From NCBI GenBank assembly GCA_036852015.1, contig JAANDG010000019.1:1-64000 (forward strand): 64,000 bases of DNA. The letters run 5' to 3'. Source of the stretch: Pelodera strongyloides (Eukaryota > Nematoda > Chromadorea > Rhabditida > Rhabditidae). The position numbers and the translations under genes are program-made. The notes under the pieces are model-generated. The model was not told the DNA's origin. It made no database searches and saw nothing but the letters and a program-made list of their open reading frames with translations. Shown here one piece after another: positions 20,737 to 33,688 of the stretch. The number at the start of each line of letters is the position of its first letter. Within the stretch, counting starts at the first letter, position 1.

Positions 20737-23700
20737 ATGATTATCGAAGAGCAAGAACAATTGAGTGAATGGCTCGTCAAGCAGCTTTCGCCAATGTAGG
20801 TTTTTTTATCGTTACCTATTTTTATGCATTATTTGTGTTTCCGGTGTCCATCTAAACCCATTTTTTCGGTTTCTTTCCGGAAAATGTCTTCGTTCTTCAA
20901 TCATTGGTACACTCATGTTTAAAATTTAAATTTGAACGACAATTAATATAAATCCTCTCATTTATTTCCCACGAAGTGTACTACCGTTGCCAACCAATCA
21001 AATCGGAGGATTGATAATCAGAATACAACTAGAGAGCAGCTTCTCTTTGGTACTCTCCACTTGTATTCTGTTTAATATGCCTATGATTAGTTGGCAATGG
21101 TACATTTCGGGGAAAGGAAGTGTGGAGATTTATATTTATTTATGCCGTTCAAATTTAAACTTTACACCTTAAATGCGTGACTAAACCGTGCGAATATAAG
21201 TAATTAAATATAACAGATATGTTCGTGGTCTCTTTAACAAGCTCCAAACTGGATACCGATTCGCACGAGAAAATTTGAACCCATACAGGGGCTTGGAGCT
21301 TGTTTATCTGTGTGTTACCCAACCGGTTAGCAGGCGAATGAATTATTTACATCGTTTTCAGCTGTGATGCCGATCCTGGATCATTGGCCAAGTATGTTAT
21401 TGCTCTGATTCGAAAACCTGATAAAACTGACGACGAACTGAAGGAATTTTGTTTGGACCAACTGGAAGCCTTCCTCCCTGGCAGTATGTTTTTCGAACTT
21501 CAATAAATATGCAGTTATTAAGGACTAAATTGTTTTTTTTTCGTTACAAGGTGTTCACTTATTACTCACAACCTCACACGGAAAATGGCATTTTGATTTA
21601 CCATTTGTTTGTATTGCTTAGAAGTTCTTCATGTATTTACGTGTCACTTCACCCGCTAGGACATAACTTTCCATATTTTTGTGACACGCTTCTTTTAAGT
21701 GCATACACGGTCGAGCGCTGGTCTCTGATCTTTATGATCAATAACTGTATTTTATACTGACTCACAATTTTGTAATTGTAGACACATCCAAGTTTGTGGA
21801 CCGGCTGTTCAAGGTGTTGAAGGAGAAGTCGTACATACAGTCGCAGCAGCCAGCAGAGAAAGAGAAGAAGCCCGTCGTGGAGAAGAGAGAGGAAAAACGG
21901 TCAGAGAGAAGCGAAGAAAGGGAGAGGGACAAAGAAAGGGAACGGAAGGGCAAGGAAAATGATTTGAAGCGAGAGGTGAGAGCTTGTTTTGGCGGTTTTA
22001 CCTTCCCCTAAGTAAATTTTTTTACGCGTCAGGAGCGTGCTCCTTTATTAATGGGATGTTCAGTTTTTGTTACTGCCCCATTGGTTTAAGCAAGGTCGTA
22101 CGATCTCGTGTACGTAGATTCATGCGCAAGCATTATTCATATTCATATACTTTAGGCGGTACCATCTGCCTCCGAATCCGATAAGGTTGTTTCACCAAAG
22201 CGATCGTCGAGAGGAGCACCTCCGGCCGCTCCATTGCAAGGGTCGAACGACAAACATATCTTGCATAAGTCCGTTTATTTTATAGTTTAATATTCATTCT
22301 TTGCTTTATCTTTAAATTGAATGCGTGTAATCAGATGAGAGGTAGAAGGTAGAAGCCTTTCATAGTCAGTCTTTCGTGTTACACGTATTGTCAATGCCCT
22401 TCTTTGCCGTCTTAATTTTTGTTGATTTTATATGGATTGTGCTGTTGTGAATCGGTGTTTATTGCGAAATTCTTTTCAGGGAGACTCTCGATCGTGAAGT
22501 TCGTGATAACGAACCTAGGGACAGGGATAATCGCGATCTTCGCGGCTCCAGAGATGTGCGCGAGAGGGAACGGGAAAGGGAACGAAGGGAGCCACCTAGA
22601 GAGCGCGAACAACGGGAAAGGGAAAGAGAACCACCTAAAGAAGTGCACCCCGAGGAGTACACTCCTGATCTTCACGAGCAGGGAGTTGCTCCTACACGAC
22701 AGATGAGGAAACGGATTAGCCCACCGCCTTCGGATAAGGTAAGCGTTTTATATAATTAGTCTCTAAAATAAAAATTGGAAACTGTGCCTTCATAATACGA
22801 CAACTTTACTAGGAGTTATTGATTACAAGCGTGTCTAGTAAATTCCGTTGAGCTAGAGCCCTATTATGTGCATTTAAAGTAAGCAAGTAAGCTTCTCAAA
22901 AGCATCTTCGCAAATTGTTGACATGTGCTCTTCAGGTCGATAAGGACCGACGACGGAGGTCACGATCACCTCGCGACCGACGCGCTGGTAGGAGGCGGAG
23001 TCCCGAGAGGGAGAGACGACGTCGCGGTAGCAGAAGCAGAAGTAGGAGCGGCGAGAGGGATCACAGAAGGAAGAAGAGATGCAGAGACTTTAACGGTACG
23101 TTTTACTTTCTATTAATACGATTAGGTATATTAATTTTTCGGTTCCTTCTTTTGTTGGTTTGACGTTGACATTTGGTCATTCGCGACACTTTTCTCATTC
23201 TTGTTGTATGTCAACTTGTCTGTGAGCCTTCGCCATGTTTGCGATGTTCCTTGTTTAATGTTGTACTTACATTTACATATATAGTAGTGCCAATACAGAC
23301 GGCTAATCATAAAACTGCACTTGTTATAATATGTAAATGTGAGTAAAAACAAACCATTTGTACTTGTAGAGAAGGGTTTCTGCACTCGTGCTGATCAGTG
23401 TCCCTATGATCATGGACCAGACCCGGTGGTCCTGGACGATACTGCCCTCGAGAAGTACGCGATCCCAGGCACGGCGCCCAACTTTTCTCAACCACCGCCC
23501 GGTTTCTTAACCGTGACAAGTCAGCCTCCCCCGCCTGGTCTGGCAGATGCAGGTGAAATAGTTTTCAGAAACCAATTTGAATGAGTGAAGCAATTTTAGG
23601 CTTGTAACAATGCATTATTCTCGGATTAGTACAATTATTGTCGCATGGGGTAAATATAAAAATACCAGCCGGCTACGCCGCCCGAGGCCATAGGTCAAGA

Positions 23701-26700
23701 AACAAGCGCAAAAATGGGTTCCACCCCTTCCTCCAGCCGGGGGAACCCCCCTACCGCCCGCATCGCAGATGGTTATTGCACCCCTTGGGTATCTAAGTCT
23801 CTGCCTTTTCACACTCTTTAATTTTGTTTTACACTGACGATCCCGTGTTTCTCACTAAGCAATGCGGAAGGGTACACACAAATTTAGTATATAAGGCCCG
23901 AGGCGACTTTCTGTTACATTTATTTTATTTTATGCATGCGTGAAACGTGGATTCAAAAGTAGTTATGGATCATATGCTAAAATCCTGGCTTCGTTGTTCT
24001 TTTTATTGCTCTAGATCTGCATGTTCTTTGTAGTTTTTTCGTAGTACTTTGAGCGCCGCCAACTCGCACGGTTGATACGGCACACGCATTCCACATATGC
24101 AGCCTTTTTCGGGCTTTTGAGAGAGGGGCGCTCGGGATATGAGATGGCTCAGTGCATGGGAACATGAACTACTGAACCAATCATACTTCCTGAGCGTAAC
24201 GCACATCATCCAAACGTACAATCAAACAAACGCACAAACAAACAAACAAAGCTCCCAACTTTATATAATAAGATATTCCTATCTAGGTTACAATCCTGAG
24301 GCTCCGGCGCTGACATCGGGTGCTAACTTCTCCCTGCCTCCTCCTCCTCTGGGGATGACGGTCGCCCCTCCCGGTGCTGCTTTCCGGCCTACCCCAATCA
24401 CTTCGGGGGCTCCGGCCTTCACAATCCCACCCCCACTCCCGGTATTTTTTTCTTCAGAATATATCTTTCTCTATTTGTGCTGTGCTATGTGCTTTTCTAT
24501 CGATATATGATTGGGTTATGTACATGTCCGCAAGCTGTGTTATTTCCGCTTACGTTTTTGTTTTCAGTATGATCCCACTTCGTCATCAATGGCAATGGAC
24601 CCGCATATGCAAATGGGCATGGGTGGTCCTATGCGTGGTCTACGCGGAAGGGGCAGGGGCCGAGGAGCTGTTCGCGGTCGTGGTCCCTACCATCAGCCAA
24701 GAAATAATGAGGGCAAAATGCTTGAGGTGAGCTTGTTACGTTTTGCGTGAATGATTACCTTCCCTATCAAAATGTGTACGTAAAGTGGACTTTTGAAATC
24801 AGTTGGTGGTTCGTAGTATTATTCATTATTCCTTGTTCCGCGAATTTTTATATTGGGCATTGAACTAATGATCTTTCAAGGTGCGAAAGATTCCTGTGGA
24901 GATGAACACCATTACCAAACTCAACGAGCACTTTTCCAAGTTTGGAAGTGTCGTGAACATGCAGGTTTGATTTTTGTATATTGTCTCTTGTTTGTTTCTG
25001 AGGTTCTTTTGGTCGGTTGCTTCTATCTTGTTCCTGTCCTGTATTTTTTTATTCGTCTTTGCTGCATAGTGTTTTAACTCAATTAAATTGTGAATTCTCT
25101 GTTGTTTATTTTTTTATTGTTTAAATTTCCTAATTGAATGTATGACGTTAATCGTAATATTTTCAATAATATGAATCATTTGCAACTGCGTAATAGCGTA
25201 ATTTCCAGGTGCACTATGGCGGTGATCCAGAAGCCGCTCTGATCACGTATTCAGCTCGCGGAGAGGCGACAAATGCCTACAAATCAACAGAGCCGATCCT
25301 CAACAATCGCTTTATCAAAGTATTCTGGCACAATCCTCCACCAGAGCCTGTAAGTTCCTCCTCTTGAATTCTTTCCACCTTAACAGTAATGATGATTGTG
25401 TGTATTGCTGGAGTAATTGTCTTTACGTTTCCAAAAGCCCGATAATGAAATATTCTTCATTTCATTCATTTGTCTTTGAATATTTTTTATATGCTGAAAT
25501 ATTGTGGTAAAATTGTTGTTTGTCTTTCTTAATTTGCTGATCCTGGTGATTGCAGCCAACTACGACGACAACAACAACAACTATCACCCCTAGTGGCTCG
25601 ATACAACGTACTGTGTTGGCATCAGGTACTACTGTGGATGTTCCTGTACCCGGTCACGGTGTTAGAGGTGGCTTGCCTGTTTCTCTACAGAAACCGGTAC
25701 AGGAAGTTGCTAGAAAGGTTGGGGTTTGAAACAATTTATTGGATGTTTTTCGCGATAAGCCGATAAGTGAAAGCTTGAAAAAATTTTGAACAACACTCAT
25801 TTCCTCCAAGCTAACCTAGGGCTGTTCTTCTCGAGTATAGAGTATTAGTAATTTGAATTTTGCCACAGTATTTGTGTGCGTGAACTCACCAATAAACATT
25901 ATATATATACTAATATATAAATTATTATTACTTCTTGATTACATGAGAACAGTGCAGGTTTTTTGCTGGTGTGCTAGACGAGTTCGATGTGGTTGTGGTC
26001 CATGATGAACGTTCATGAACTACTCTGAGAAAATGGCCAATTGCCCCATTTTATGATGTTATCTCGTGTAATTTGCAGGAGCAGACTGTTTTCCGCAACA
26101 AGGCTCTCGAGGAGCAGCTAGCAGCCAAAGCCGAGGAGAGGGAAAGGAGAAAGAAGGAAAAGGTGTGTCTTTGTTCACCTCTTTATCTGGCACGTCAAGT
26201 TTGTATCCTGGTTGTTAGGACGTTTTCAATTTTTTTCTCGCTAACCGTTATTGTTTCTAGGAGCAGATTCAGTTGTGGGTGAAGTCGATAAAACAGGAAC
26301 AAGATATAATCAACAAGCTTCTGAAACAACAAAAGGCGGCCATTGAAATCGTGAAAAAGGTTAGCACTATTTTTGTGTGAATGGAATATGTGAGTGTCGT
26401 ATTCGTATTGGTGTGCGCATTTGTACCGGATCCCGTGTTTTGTGGGTGCCGTCACGTTCAAGGCTGATTTCCACGTCTGCGATTTGCTGGAAGTTGGAAT
26501 TAAACAACGGCAGTTTACTGTCAAGCAGAACCCATAATGCCCGAAAAAGTAGGGAAAAACTAATCTTTCTATTTATATTTTTAGAGTGTCGATGATGAGG
26601 AGAAGAAGAAACGAGCTATGAAGCTGATTAAAGTCACCAAACAGAAGATCGAGGCCTCCCGGAATGAGGTTAGTTTTGAGTCATTAAACGATTATGTTTT

Positions 26701-27961
26701 CTACCTGTTTTCAGAATTTATGTACCAATGTACCCTCCGTGCCCTGCCCGTACGGTTACTTAGATTGTGGTGCTGTGAAACCAATCTAAGAAGTGTCATA
26801 TATCATCATGTTTCATGATGCGATTGCAGGTGAATCGATTGAACGATAGCGTGATGGAAATGCGAAAGAAGCACAAAGAAGAAGAAGGGGCCGCGAAAAA
26901 GGAAGCGGAAGAGGAAAAGGAGGACGGAGAGGGAGCGAGCGGCTCGGAAGAGGGTCTAGACACTGCAGTGGAGGAGGAGGATGCACCGCGCACTGTTCTC
27001 GTCACTGGATTCGACTCAAATCGGGAGTCGGAATTGGTCGGTCCTGTTCCTGTAGTCGCTCTTTTGTATCTCTCCGATTTGTCTGTTGTTCATTGTTTGA
27101 TTAATTTATCGCCTCTTACATATTTTAGACCGCGTTTCTGAAAACTGATATTGGCGACGTAGAAGAAGTGCGGATGATTCAGCCGGGGCATACTGCTACC
27201 GCACTGATTACTTTTACGACAGCTGTGGTTGCTGAAACGGTCAGTTCTAATAATAATGGTTTATTGGTTAGTTTGTATACGGCTTACGTCGTATTGCTTG
27301 TGTATGTGGATAATTACGGATTAGAGATCACCAAGTGCTCATTGTCTAATTAATATTTTTATTCTTACTAGTGAATAGCGGGTCCTACTAGTGAATAGTG
27401 ATATGTATCCGGCTATGGCTATGGAAGGTATTAACTAGGTTAAGATGGAGATGGATATGCGTGTGTACTATTATTTGATAACTTTTAGGCCGTCGCTGGC
27501 AAGCAGCGTTCATTGGACGGTCGGCGTTTGAAGTTTGAATGGCCGGAGGAGTGTGATTTTGTGGAGAAGGTCGTTCCCCAGCCCGAACAACTCCTTGCAA
27601 ATTTGGGAAATAGTGAAGAGGTATGCACAGTGTTACTACTTTATCTGACTTTACATCAGTACTTGGCGAATTGGGGCACGACAAAAGTAAGCCAAAGGAT
27701 TCCAAGGAAACGCCCTGTGTATTGTGTCGTTGCCTAGGCGTTTGTTTCAATGAGATAGCTAGGCGGCGTGACCCCTGTAGCACAGCCTTTTTACGCTGTT
27801 ACATCGATCTTGCAGTTTATTCACACTGGAAGTTAAATCAGTTCTTCCTAATACGTATTACATTTGCTCATTTGTTTTCTTAATGTAAATATAACATTGG
27901 CATCCCCAGTGGTTTACAGTGGTACAATCATGTGTTTTAGTCTGACGATGAGGACAACTAG
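20737..27961 (+). CDS. RBM26/27-like RNA-binding protein (Swm orthologue), 19 exons
   Basis: Exons: 20737-20795, 21362-21483, 21782-21975, 22156-22268, 22480-22738, 22936-23095, 23370-23552, 24287-24441, 24568-24726, 24881-24964, 25209-25349, 25556-25717, 26079-26162, 26261-26359, 26585-26668, 26830-27036, 27129-27239, 27489-27620, 27941-27961. All phases join, giving about 842 residues. Order: PWI-like N-terminus (PICDADP, about 1-75); Arg/Glu and RS-rich region; CCCH finger C-x8-C-x5-C-x3-H (about 298-317) followed by DPVV; GYNPEAP motif; Arg-Gly repeats (about 435-460); first RRM (RKIP...LNEHFSKFG...NNRFIKVFW, about 469-540); Lys/Glu-rich coiled coil (about 598-735); second RRM (about 738-815); acidic tail SDDEDN. 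This is the full animal RBM26/27 architecture. Family members work in the nucleus with the exosome-linked PAXT complex and in RNA processing. Exon 12 can alternatively read into a stop at 25727-25729. An AATAAA at 28476 is a candidate poly(A) signal. Confidence 0.93.
20918..21176. repeat. Foldback element in intron 1 of the RBM26/27-like gene
   Basis: The ends are inverted (TTTAAAATTTAAATTTGAACG at left and the complement CGTTCAAATTTAAAC at right). Inner inverted blocks include 'accgttgccaaccaatca' against 'gattagttggcaatggt'. It is non-coding and lies wholly within intron 1 (20796-21361). A further small inverted pair, AACAAGCTCCA and TGGAGCTTGTT, lies at 21237-21306. Confidence 0.55.
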
Positions 27962-29551
27962 ATCTGGATATGGGATTCTTCACTCTGGATTTCTAGCGGA
28001 AGCATCGTGGGTCTTTATGCATTTCTCATCTGCGGAAGGTTATGTTTGCGTCTGAATTACCTCTGTTTATTTAAATTTAGTATGTGATTGAGCCGGTTGT
28101 ACTACGTTTTTTTTCCTTGTTACTTAGCACTGACTTGTTTTTTTGCCTCGGGGTGTTAACTTATTGATTGTTAGTTCAAAGATAGACTTTATTTTTGTTA
28201 GCTAGTATGCATATTTGTAGAGGTTTGTTTGTTGATTCATAATTGTTTTATTTTCCTTTTTTCATTGGTTGTTTGTTGTAATCCTTCGGTGACGGCAAAG
28301 TTGGTGAAGATTTTTTTTACAAATTTCGAGGCTTCTTAGGCAATAAGACAATTGCGTGTTTTGGTTAGACAGTGCTTGACACCAACTTTGCTGTCACATC
28401 TCAATATCATCTCTGTATTCTATTCCTTCATTGAGTTCGCGTCTCTCATCTATAATATTGTGACTTAATCCAATTAATAAACATGTTGAAGAAATGCAAA
28501 GCATATTGAAAGGAATGGGCCAAAAAAGAAGAAGAAAAGAATAATGTAAAAGACACGTAAAAGAGCCTGTTGGCCACCTAGAAGAGCCCATGAAGTGAAG
28601 AAAAAAAAGAATTTTTCTGTATTGTATGAATGCTCGCACGCAGTTTATGTCTTTGTATGTCGTTTATTAACTGGCTGTTTTTTCTTGTTAAATATTCGGT
28701 GCTTGTTTCAGGATGTGCGGGTATTTTGCAGGTACTCCTCGACTTCTCACAGAACATTATCGACCGGTGATTGGGACGATAATAAAAAAGTTTCTTTCCA
28801 GCGTTTTCGAAAAGCAACTTCGGTTCACAGTACGACGCATGACAGGGGTTTTCTTGAGTGATTTTTATATTTTTTGGGAAAAGCGGGAGGGTGGAAGTGC
28901 ATTGTAAGTTTTTGGGGATTTGCACATTCGACAAGCTTGTTGAAGTAACGAGGTATTTCATGCAGACCGCTTTACTTGGTATTACCGTAAGATGGGGAAT
29001 TTTGACGTTGCCTAAAATGAAGTGTTTTCATCATTACGTGAAAGTGGGTCGGGGGTGTTGTTCGCTCGGCTTGACCCTGGAAACGTTTCACTTTCAACAC
29101 CTAGATTAGTTTTGCTGATTGATTTTCATTTTGCTAACGGTGCGTGCTAATTTGGAATTTACTTGAACTGGTTACTCGAATCATGCGTTTCTTAGCTTTT
29201 TGGAGATTGGGATCCTCAATTCGAATTCATCTTTTGTTGTCCTTAACACTGTTCCGTAATAGTGTCATATTTAATTGGCAAGGTAATCTTGTTGCTGAAA
29301 ATGTGTTCCCCGCTGACGATGGCTGAGCCGTTTTTGGTGGAAAGGTGGGTCCTTTGTTGTATAAACATGGTTTCATCGGTTTTATATTGGATGTAGCGGT
29401 GTTAGGTTATTATTAGATTTTTGGTGTTGAAAGGGTGCTATGTTAGGGCAACCGTGGATCAATTAGTAGTTTTTTTCTGAAGTGAAAGAACTAAAGCATC
29501 TTCTTAAGTCCGTCGCCACCAAAGGCAGTATGCTATCGACATTGGTCCTCT
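27962..29551. other. Intergenic region between the RBM26/27-like and GT31-like genes
   Basis: It holds the 3' UTR of the upstream gene and the upstream region of the GT31-like gene. Short frames occur on both strands, but none has a convincing splice-phase chain or family motif. One small foldback is listed separately. Confidence 0.4.
28289..28396. repeat. Small foldback, about 108 bp
   Basis: GTGACGGCAAAGTTGGTG at the left end is complementary to CACCAACTTTGCTGTCAC at the right end, with one mismatch over 18 bases. The core is T-rich and non-coding. It is probably a tiny MITE in or just past the 3' UTR of the RBM26/27-like gene. Confidence 0.6.
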
Positions 29552-32500
29552 ATGTGCGTGCCATCCAGAGTTGTACTGGTCTTCATGCTTGCACTGTTGT
29601 TTGTTTGGAAATTCGGTCCAACAACGAAGGAATACTCTCACGTGAGATTTTATAGTTGGTAGTTGTTGGGGCGCATTAGCTAAAGGGGAGGGGGGAAAGG
29701 AAAGTGTTATGAGATGTGATCTCCAAATGTTACAGTATTTTCTGTTACAGGCTACGTCTACGCGGCCCATGAACGTTGATCCACCGCGTTTGGAGAGTCC
29801 AAACGTTCATCCGCAAGCTTCCGGAAATGTTCAACCCGTACAACAACATGTGGTTCCTGTGAAGAATTCCGTGAGTTTCGTTTCGTTTGACTTGGCTGTC
29901 GTTGATATTATGGTAGTTACATGTATATTGAGTGACAATGGTAATGATAATATAGTTATACTCATTTGCAGCTGTATGTTGAGCATCCGTGGACGATTTT
30001 GGATGCTTTCCTATGCGCTCGCGAAATCGACATTTTAGTGGTTGTGCATAGTGTGCCGCAGAATCATGAATGGCGTCAGGCGATCAGAGAAACGTACGCA
30101 AAGGATGCTATGTACAAATACGTAAGTTTTTTTGTAATTGGCGCACTGGTCGCGAGCAATGCGCCAGTGTGCCGAAGTGCCTTCGCTGCTCAATTCTGAT
30201 GCCGCAGCGCACGCAGCTTCTTTCCTATATGTAGTGTCATGTAGCGCAAGAGTATGGGATGGTGGATTCCTTCAGGTAAAAGCGACGCAGTTATTGAGGG
30301 CATGTCCTACTTGATGACAGCGTGTCGATGTGCTTGAAGACAGCGTGTTGAACAGTGTAGGGCAATCTTTTCTAAAATATCTTCCTGTCACCAACACGAA
30401 AACTCCGAAATCATCGAATTTAGGCCCGAATTCGTGCGGTTTTTGCATTGGGACGCAGTGAAAACTATCAAATGAATCAGAATGTACAAAAAGAGGGAAA
30501 ATTCCATAAGGACATCATTCAGCAGGACTTTGCTGACACACAGGCGAATGAGACCATTAAGGTGAGAGCCATTGGTCATTTATGTACTATCTTCTGGTAG
30601 TTATCATGTATGTGATAGCAAAATTGAGTTCGTAAATCACGCAAACCAGGGTCAACATTTTGCACTCTAACCCCTCTTTTTTATCGTGATCACAGACGTG
30701 AAATGTGAAGGTATTCGATCACACAACGAGTTATTAGTAAAAATATTTATTCAGTTTTTGATGTGGATGCGATTCGTGCGCGACTTTTGCCCGACAGTCA
30801 AATATGTGCTGAAAATCAATGGTGTGATTACACTTTTCTAAAAAAATGTAGTTTAATTGTAAAATGAATGTTTCTTTAAAATAAAATGCGTTGCGTTGAA
30901 TTGATATATTAAGCGCGTATTTTTTTTAGAAAATGTGGCGGCCAACATGTTTATGATTGTACACCATTCCCTATATGAACCATCGTGAGTGTTCTTATCA
31001 TGTTCTGCTTATGTCTGTGTATCTATGAAGTGTTAAATGCAGCATGACAATTGGTTAGTTAAAAAGGATCTAGCCATCCACCGAACTATTAAGCTTCGTG
31101 CAGCTTTTTTTTCGCTGGCGTGACCCCTGACATTTTTAGTGTCCGTATCAATCGAGCTATCACTTGCAATACGCGTGCAGGCGAAGGTGTCGACCGAAAT
31201 CCGAGTAGTACGTGGTCAGTATTTCTATTTTGAACTCATTCAAGCTTATGATTCCGATCGTTAACGTTATTGATTGCTTTGATATATACTTATGCGTAGC
31301 ACTTTGGGGGTCTTGTTCATTTGCGTTTTTCAGTCATCATCTTATAACGCCAGCACCAACTAAACCCATTGGTTGGTTGTTGACGAGTAGAGCCTCATAC
31401 TCCTTCCTAAAACTTCCAGGAGAAACGTTACAAATGATTCAGTTGGTTGCCTCATACTCCTTCCTAAAACTTCCAGGAGAAACGTTACAAATGATTCAGT
31501 TGGTTGCCTCATACTCCTTCCTAAAACTTCCAGGAGAAACGTTACAAATGATTCAGTTGGTTGCCTCATACTCCTTCCTAAAACTTCCAGGAGAAACGTT
31601 ACAAATGATTCAGTTGGTTGCCTCATACTCCTTCCTAAAACTTCCAGGAGAAACGTTACAAATGATTCAGTTGGTTGCCTCATACTCCTTCCTAAAACTT
31701 CCAGGAGAAACGTTACAAATGATTCAGTTGGTTGCCTCATACTCCTTCCTAAAACTTCCAGGAGAAACGTTACAAATGATTCAGTTGGTTGCTCATACTC
31801 CTTCCTAAAACTCCAGGAGAAACGTTACAAATGATTCAGTTGGTTGCCTCATACTCCTTCCTAAAACTTCCAGGAGAAACGTTACAAATGATTCAGTTGT
31901 TGCCTCATACTCCTTCCTAAAACTTCCAGGAGAACGTTACAAATGATTCAGTTGGTTGCCTCATACTCCTTCCTAAAACTTCCAGGAGAAACGTTACAAA
32001 TGATTCAGTTGGTTGCCTCATACTCCTTCCTAAACTTCCAGGAGAAACGTTACAAATGATTCAGTTGGTTTCATACTCCTTCCTAAAACTTCCAGGAGTC
32101 CTTCCCTCATACTCCTTCCTAAACGTCCAGGAGAAACGTTACAAATGATTCAGTTGTTTGCCTCATACTCCTTCCTAAAACTTCCAGGAGAAACGTTACA
32201 AATGATTCAGTTGGTTGCCTCATACTCCTTCCTAAAACGTCCAGGAGAAACGTTACAAATGATTCAGTTGTTTGCCTCATACTCCTTCCTAAAACTTCCA
32301 GGAGAAACGTTACAAATGATTCAGTTGGTTGCCTCATACTCCTTCCTAAAACGTCCAGGAGAAACGTTACAAATGATTCAGTTGTTTGCCTCATACTCCT
32401 TCCTAAAACTTCCAGGAGAAACGTTACAAATGATTCAGTTGGTTGCCTCATACTCCTTCCTAAAACTTCCAGGATAAACGTATTTTTTAAGCGCCGTGTC

Positions 32501-33688
32501 TTAGGGTTCCTGTTGGTTGACATTTGACATCATTATTACACTGCATGCTGTTTCTTTGTTTATTTATTTATTGTCTTCCAATAAACCATATATTATTCAC
32601 AGTGGTACGGTGTACACTGTACAGGACAGGATATTAAAGGGAGAGGCCCACGAAAAAAGTGTTCCTCAGTTTACTTGCACAGAATGTCCGGAGTTTCAGA
32701 AATGTTACTGCGAAAACCGCATCTCTTTGCATCTAAAACTCGCAGATATATTCTATGCTAAACAGTTCGGCCAGGCACCGTAATCTGAAACAATTTTTGC
32801 TCTTTTATGGCATTACAGAATTGGAAACCCTTTGTTATAATGGTAGTAATGTTCTTCATTCGTTTAACAACCATTATGTAAAGAAAGAATGCTAATGGAC
32901 GGATATAAAAAATAATAAGGTATTTTAACCTTTCTGACTACGGGGCCTGGCCGAACTGTTTAGAATAGAATATCTCCGCGAGTTCACGATGCAAATATGT
33001 GCGGTTTTCACAGAAATATTTCTGAGATTCCGGACATTCTGTGCAAGTAAATTGAGGAACACTTTTTTCTCGTGGGCCTCTCCCTTTAAGGTGCTTAGGT
33101 TGCGATACTAATTAAGGTCCTATTAGGTATGTTCCTGTTAAATGGCATCCTTCAAATGAGTGGGAGACACATTGTGCTGAAGATTTGATGATGTGGCGAG
33201 CCAATCTCTGTGAGGAATTGATTTCCGCCGTCGAACAAGAGGAACACTATTACAGTGTAAGCACAGTAGAATTTGATATTATATTAAGATACTGTAGTAG
33301 AAGTAGTGCATAATACTGACTACGCCATTGTCATACTGTAAGAGTGAGGTCCGTAGTGCGTAGACGTAGACGTAATACAGAAAAGTACTAGGGCGGATTA
33401 TTATGTATATCGTTGTAAAGTTCTAATTACATCTCTATCCTTCCTTTTCCTTGAGATACGAGATTTCGCAGTCCTATATGTAGGATGTGATATGGATTTT
33501 GATGTGATTCAAATTAGAACTGTTTCAGAGTGACGGGGCATTTTTCACTGGACTCATTGCCGATCGAATAAAGGCACCGAAGAATGGCCTCTGGCACGAT
33601 AAGTTAGTTTTCAGCGCATTAGTTAAATAATATAATTTTGAACAGTACTGCATTTGGGGTCCGATACAACTATCACATGAGTCAATAA
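29552..33688 (+). CDS. GT31-family beta-1,3-glycosyltransferase-like protein, 10 exons
   Basis: Exons: 29552-29641, 29751-29870, 29972-30121, 30424-30561, 30755-30821, 30930-30984, 31140-31214, 33127-33256, 33529-33602, 33646-33688; phases join throughout, giving about 313 residues. The N-terminus is a type II membrane anchor (VVLVFMLALLFVW). Family marks in order: ILVVVHSVPQN, an R-x-A-I-R-x-T motif (RQAIRETY), VFALG, a KDIIQQDFADT...NETIK block, FCPTVKYVLK, STWYVP, and DGAFFTG near the C-terminus. In GT31 enzymes 'K.DDD' supplies the metal-binding Asp residues. Here the joined exons read KINEN, so the DxD motif is lost, and the usual 'ED' of EDVxxG is SD. It may be a divergent or inactive Golgi transferase. 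The last intron would be only 43 bases; reading through gives an alternative C-terminus ending at 33630. Intron 7 (1.9 kb) contains a minisatellite and a MITE. Confidence 0.8.
31391..32476. repeat. 57-bp minisatellite, about 20 copies
   Basis: The unit is 57 bases (core CTCATACTCCTTCCTAAAAC then TTCCAGGAGAAACG) repeated about 20 times. The first seven copies are practically identical; later ones carry single-base indels, one collapsed junction near 32090, and an alternating variant with ACGTCC for ACTTCC and TTGTTTG for TTGGTTG. Because 57 is a multiple of three, 19-residue repeats are open on both strands. The array lies entirely within intron 7 of the GT31-like gene and has no start or splice context of its own, so it is not called as coding. 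Confidence 0.92.
32634..33089. mobile_element. TTAA-bounded MITE (TTAAAGGGAGAGGCCCA type), copy 1
   Basis: TTAA lies at both ends. The inverted ends AAAGGGAGAGGCCCACGA continue for over 150 bases, including 'agaatgtccgga' and 'acagttcggccagg' blocks on opposite strands. It is homologous to 55051-55497 and 56691-57147. It sits in intron 7 of the GT31-like gene, just downstream of the minisatellite, with the next exon only about 37 bases away. Confidence 0.8.

Noticed and set aside
28640..29110. Exon-like pieces near CAG/GT sites in the region between the RBM26/27-like and GT31-like genes
   Set aside because: They could not be chained in a consistent phase, and the GT31-like gene has a convincing start with a membrane anchor at 29552.
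31212..31808. 198-codon plus-strand frame of 19-residue repeats, and mirror minus-strand frames
   Set aside because: The frame is a consequence of a 57-bp tandem array. It lies in an intron of a phase-consistent gene and has no own start or splice context.
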